Below the pieces are notes generated by a model. The model was not told where the DNA came from. It made no database searches and was given only the letters and a program-made list of their open reading frames with translations. DNA of 64,000 nt from CAWJJM01 sp963843275 (lineage in GTDB: Bacteria; Acidobacteriota; Thermoanaerobaculia; Multivoradales; JBCCEF01). A program made the position numbers and the translations under genes. Within the stretch, counting starts at the first letter, position 1, and every line of letters starts with the position of its first letter. This document shows positions 59,007 to 64,000 of the stretch, piece after piece. The stretch lies in NCBI GenBank assembly GCA_963843275.1, contig CAWJJM010000012.1:1364001-1428000 (forward strand), written 5' to 3'.

Positions 59007-59987
59007 ATGGGAGCGACGAGAACGCCGGAAGAGCTGCTGCGCAAGGTGCGGGGCGGGAACCGTTTCCTGCTGACCAGCCACGTCAACCCCGACGGCGATT
59101 CGATCGGCTCGGAGCTGGGGCTGGCCCGGCTGCTGCGCGGCATCGGCAAGGGTGCGGTGATCTGGAACCGCGACGAGACGCCCTCCGTCTACCGCGCCCT
59201 GCCGGGCGCGGAGCGCATCCACAGCGGCGCCGAGCCGCCGCCGGGCTGGCCGGAGAGGTTCGACGGCATCGTGGTGCTCGAGTGCCCGAGCGCGGACCGC
59301 ACCGGCCTCGAGGACCAGCTCTCCCTGCTGCCGGTGATCAACATCGACCACCACCTCGGCAACCAGCACTACGGCGAGGTCAACTGGGTCGACCCCGCCT
59401 CCCCCGCCGTCGGCGAGATGGTCTTCCGCCTGGCCCAGGCGATGAAAGTGCCGGTCGACGCCGAGACCGCCGACACGCTGCTGCTCACCCTGGTCACCGA
59501 CACCGGCGGCTTCCGCTTCTCCAACGCCACCCCGGAGGCCTTCGAGGCGGCCGCCGAGCTGGTCCGGGCCGGCGCCCAGCCGGCGCACGTGTCGCGCTGG
59601 CTCTACGAGAGCCGGCCGCTGGCCTCGGTGCGCCTGCTCGGGGAGATGCTCCCCACCCTCGAGCTGCACGCCGGGGGCCGCATCGCCACCGCCCGGCTGC
59701 TGCCCGCGATGTACGAGCGCGCCGGCGCCACCCACGGCGACGCCGAGGGCCTGATCGACTACCCGCGCTCGGTCGCCGGCGTCGACGCCGTCGCCCTGGT
59801 GCGCACCCTCGGCGACGGCAACGTCAAGGTGTCGCTGCGCAGCCGCGGCGAGGTCGACGTCGAGAAGGTGGCCCGCCAGCACGACGGCGGCGGCCACAAG
59901 AACGCCGCCGGCTACACGGTGGCGGGCGACGCCGACGCGGCGCTGGCGGCCGCGGTCGCCGCCCTGGAGGAGGCGCTGGAGTCGTGA
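59007..59987 (+). CDS. nrnA: DHH-family oligoribonuclease/pAp phosphatase NrnA
   Basis: 326 residues. DHH motifs: TSHVNPDGDSIGSELGLA (D-x-D), LECPSADRTG, NIDHHLGN (DHH), TDTGGFRFSN; the DHHA1 domain has VKVSLRSRGEVDVEKVAR and GGGHKNAAGYTV. It degrades short RNAs (nano-RNA) to mononucleotides and dephosphorylates pAp; some members act on cyclic dinucleotides. Its stop overlaps truB by GTGA. Placement with pnp puts two RNA-decay enzymes in one operon. Confidence 0.95.
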   Translation: MGATRTPEELLRKVRGGNRFLLTSHVNPDGDSIGSELGLARLLRGIGKGAVIWNRDETPSVYRALPGAERIHSGAEPPPGWPERFDGIVVLECPSADRTGLEDQLSLLPVINIDHHLGNQHYGEVNWVDPASPAVGEMVFRLAQAMKVPVDAETADTLLLTLVTDTGGFRFSNATPEAFEAAAELVRAGAQPAHVSRWLYESRPLASVRLLGEMLPTLELHAGGRIATARLLPAMYERAGATHGDAEGLIDYPRSVAGVDAVALVRTLGDGNVKVSLRSRGEVDVEKVARQHDGGGHKNAAGYTVAGDADAALAAAVAALEEALES

Positions 59988-60940
59988 CCGGGACCGCCGA
60001 GACCGTGGCGCTGCGCGACGGCCTCCTGCTGGTCGACAAGGAGACCGGCGGGACGTCGCACGACGTCGTCCAGCAGGCGCGCCGCATCGTCGGCCAGAAG
60101 AAGATCGGCCACGCCGGCACGCTGGACCCCGACGCCACCGGGCTGCTGGTGCTGACGCTCGGCAAGGCGACCCGGCTGACCCGCTTCCTCATCCGGGCTC
60201 CCAAGGTCTACGAGGGGACGATCCGCTTCGGCGTCACCACCGACACCTACGACGCCTCCGGCACCGCCACCGACACCGCCCCGCCGGAGGCGCTGGCGGC
60301 GCTGAGCCGCGAGCGGGTGGTCGCGGCGATGGACGGGCTCACCGGCGAGATCGACCACCTGCCGCCGCCCTACTCGGCGAAGAAGGTGCAGGGCCGCAAG
60401 CTCTACGAGCTCGCCCGCGCCGGCGAGGAGGTGCCGCGGGAGAGCAAGCGCGTGACCGTCTTCGAGATGCGCCCCGAGGGCGAGCTGGTGCCCACCGACG
60501 GGGGCGCCGAGATCGACTTCCGCCTGGCCTGCTCGTCGGGGACCTACGCCCGGACGCTGGCGCACGACGTCGGCCGCGGCGTCGGCACGGGAGCGCACCT
60601 GTCGCGCCTCCGGCGGCTGCAGGTCGGCCCTTTCCGGGTCGACGACGCGGTGCGCATCGGCGAGCTCGAAGCGGCGCTCGAGTCCGACGGCGCCCCGGGG
60701 AACGGCTGGGTCCCGTTCGACGACATCCCGCTGCCGTTCGGCGAGATCGTCGCCGATCCGCAGCAGGAGGAGCGCATCCAGCACGGCCAGACGCTGCTCG
60801 TCCGCGAGATCGCGGGGGACGAGGGCGACTGGATCAAGGTGGTCAACCGTCGCCGCCGGTTCATCGCCGTCGGCACCATCGTCGAACGCATCGGCACCGG
60901 CGGCGTCGGCATCGTCCAGCCGCGCGTGGTGTTCAAGTGA
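59984..60940 (+). CDS. truB: tRNA pseudouridine(55) synthase
   Basis: 318 residues; GTG 59984 overlaps the nrnA stop by four bases. It makes pseudouridine-55 in the T-loop of tRNAs. Signature: LLVDKETGGTSHDVV, KIGHAGTLDPDATGLLVL (catalytic Asp in GTLDPDA), YEGTIRFGVTTDTYDASG, PPPYSAKKVQGRKLYELAR and CSSGTYARTLAHDVG. A C-terminal PUA-like region (WIKVVNRRRRFIAVGTI) is complete. The length is normal. Confidence 0.96.
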   Translation: MTGTAETVALRDGLLLVDKETGGTSHDVVQQARRIVGQKKIGHAGTLDPDATGLLVLTLGKATRLTRFLIRAPKVYEGTIRFGVTTDTYDASGTATDTAPPEALAALSRERVVAAMDGLTGEIDHLPPPYSAKKVQGRKLYELARAGEEVPRESKRVTVFEMRPEGELVPTDGGAEIDFRLACSSGTYARTLAHDVGRGVGTGAHLSRLRRLQVGPFRVDDAVRIGELEAALESDGAPGNGWVPFDDIPLPFGEIVADPQQEERIQHGQTLLVREIAGDEGDWIKVVNRRRRFIAVGTIVERIGTGGVGIVQPRVVFK

Positions 60941-60984
60941 CCGTCTTCGCGTGACCGTGAGCGGGCGGCGGATCGCCGCGCCCG

Positions 60985-60993
60985 TGGTAAAAT
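60985..60993 (+). promoter_or_regulatory. Extended -10 promoter TGG-TAAAAT for rpsO
   Basis: TAAAAT (60988-60993) is preceded by TGG, fitting an extended -10 (TGn), and has no -35 match. It lies in the truB-rpsO gap and gives a leader of about 37 nt with GAGGAGGAG before the TTG start. Confidence 0.65.
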
Positions 60994-61036
60994 CGGCGGG
61001 ATTGCGAGAAGAAAGGAACCGAGGAGGAGTCTCACG

Positions 61037-61306
61037 TTGGCTCAGACGAAGGAAAAGAAGGCAGAGATCATCGAGGAGTACCGGCTCCACGACAGCGACA
61101 GCGGCTCGCCCGAGGTCCAGGTGGCGCTGCTGACCCGTCGCATCGAGGAGCTCACCGAGCACTTCAAGACCCACAAGCAGGACCACCACGGCCGCCGGGG
61201 ACTGCTCAAGCTGGTGGGACGGCGGCGCCGCCTGCTCGACTACCTGAAGCGCAAGGACATCGAGCGCTACCGCACGACCATCGATCGGCTCGGCATCCGC
61301 AAGTAG
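61037..61306 (+). CDS. rpsO: 30S ribosomal protein S15
   Basis: 89 residues from a TTG start with GAGGAG eight bases upstream; the normal S15 length. Signature blocks AEIIEEYRLHDSDSGSPEVQVALLTRRI, HFKTHKQDHHGRRGLLKLVGRRRRLLDYL and YRTTIDRLGIRK are complete (the last is the usual C-terminus). It binds 16S rRNA central-domain helices. rpsO immediately before pnp is the ancient conserved order. The 192-nt gap to pnp holds no clear terminator. Confidence 0.97.
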   Translation: MAQTKEKKAEIIEEYRLHDSDSGSPEVQVALLTRRIEELTEHFKTHKQDHHGRRGLLKLVGRRRRLLDYLKRKDIERYRTTIDRLGIRK

Positions 61307-61498
61307 GCCGCCACGACGCCCCGCCGCGCGCTCCCCATCCCAGCGCCCGGACCGCCGTCGAGCAACCTCCGTCCTCGCGGCACACGACACTCGGAGACCG
61401 TAGCAGCGTCGAAGGACCGGCGCGCCGCGTGGGCGCCCGGCCCCGACCCGCTCCGGCAGCGGCAAGCGATTGAGAGAGAGAGAGAAGAAGACCAAGCG

Positions 61499-63832
<2,334 letters not shown>

Positions 63833-63858
63833 TCCCGGCGCCGACCGGCGTCTCCCCA

Positions 63859-63893
63859 GGGCCCTCCGCTCCGGCGGGGGGCCCTTCGCTTTT
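63859..63893 (+). terminator. Intrinsic terminator after pnp
   Basis: GGGCCCTCCG (63859-63868) and CGGGGGGCCC (63875-63884) form a ten-pair stem (one G-T pair) with a six-base loop, followed by TTCGCTTTT. It closes the rimP-to-pnp unit. Confidence 0.75.
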
Positions 63894-63917
63894 CCGCCGC
63901 ACGGCGCCCCGAGGCTC

Positions 63918-63923
63918 TACAAT
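63918..63923 (+). promoter_or_regulatory. -10 hexamer TACAAT, predicted leaderless start at the right edge
   Basis: TACAAT is six bases before the ATG at 63930, with no ribosome site. This is the same spacing as at hutU and the DUF1992 gene. Confidence 0.55.
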
Positions 63924-63929
63924 GGCCGC

Positions 63930-64000
63930 ATGGAGGCGATCGACCGCGACGAGCTGGTGGCCTACCTCGACGACCTGCTCGACGCCGGGCGCGGCGGCGA
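63930..64000 (+). CDS. Start of a gene, possibly Nif3/DUF34-like (3' end beyond window)
   Basis: Only 23 codons are visible: MEAIDRDELVAYLDDLLDAG and a Gly/Arg-rich continuation. The pattern of an acidic amphipathic helix (L..YLD.LL) at the very start resembles Nif3/DUF34 dinuclear-metal proteins, whose next residues would be the N-G-L-Q-V block. That block is outside the window, so the call is tentative. It is independent of pnp (terminator and own -10). Confidence 0.4.
   Translation, partial: MEAIDRDELVAYLDDLLDAGRGG

Noticed and set aside
61471..61491. GA-repeat before pnp as a microsatellite phase switch
   Set aside because: It lies in the untranslated leader and is only about ten units; it may aid ribosome binding, but nothing shows length variation.

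Overview
The window is very GC-rich (about three quarters G+C by eye) DNA from a Gram-negative bacterium. Outer-membrane biology is shown by lpxB next to an MsbA-type flippase, tandem RND pumps, lipoproteins and a periplasmic HtrA protease. The housekeeping order rimP-nusA-infB-ylxP-nrnA-truB-rpsO-pnp, a DUF4388/PATAN protein, a DUF6677-like protein and long low-complexity tails suggest Acidobacteriota (Thermoanaerobaculia-like) or a neighbouring phylum. That placement is inference; there is no rRNA gene to settle it. I saw no tRNA, rRNA, CRISPR array or intact insertion sequence.

Layout. 1-13.5 kb (mostly minus): AIM24-family protein, an OPT transporter translationally coupled to a secreted glutaminyl cyclase, a very large NtrY-like kinase coupled to a lipoprotein, urocanase, and RecQ. 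13.6-15.1 kb: DUF1992 protein, infA behind a near-consensus promoter, then an 850-nt non-coding stretch with a small truncated-looking ORF and a perfect REP-like palindrome. 15.1-31.7 kb (plus): RND adaptor with two different RND permeases, an AddB/AddA-type helicase-nuclease pair, and a BON-MscS channel. 31.9-42.9 kb: mixed single genes, including a pseudo-receiver/PATAN/DegV fusion, an AarF-family kinase, a geranylgeranyl-reductase-like flavoprotein, a frameshifted ORF ending in a Kazal domain, and aroC. 43-53.5 kb (minus): rpoZ, gmk, yicC, msbA, lpxB, two small membrane proteins, a HIT protein, HU, rpsA and HtrA. 53.7-63.8 kb (plus): the rimP-to-pnp transcription, translation and RNA-decay cluster, opening with a promoter and a perfect intrinsic terminator in its leader. 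A Nif3-like gene begins at the right edge.

Regulation is unusually readable. In this GC-rich background, TANNNT -10 hexamers stand out, and many lie 5-9 nt before start codons that lack a ribosome site, which predicts leaderless mRNAs. Others have a -35 and a leader (infA, rpsA, rimP, the 41141 lipoprotein).

Sequence quality: several undoubtedly essential genes carry single-base frameshifts (one in rpsA, four in nusA, more than ten in infB, five in pnp), as do OPT, the kinase, recQ and the addB-like gene. In each case the protein continues in another frame, so I treat these as consensus errors rather than pseudogenes, and give coordinates for the whole gene.
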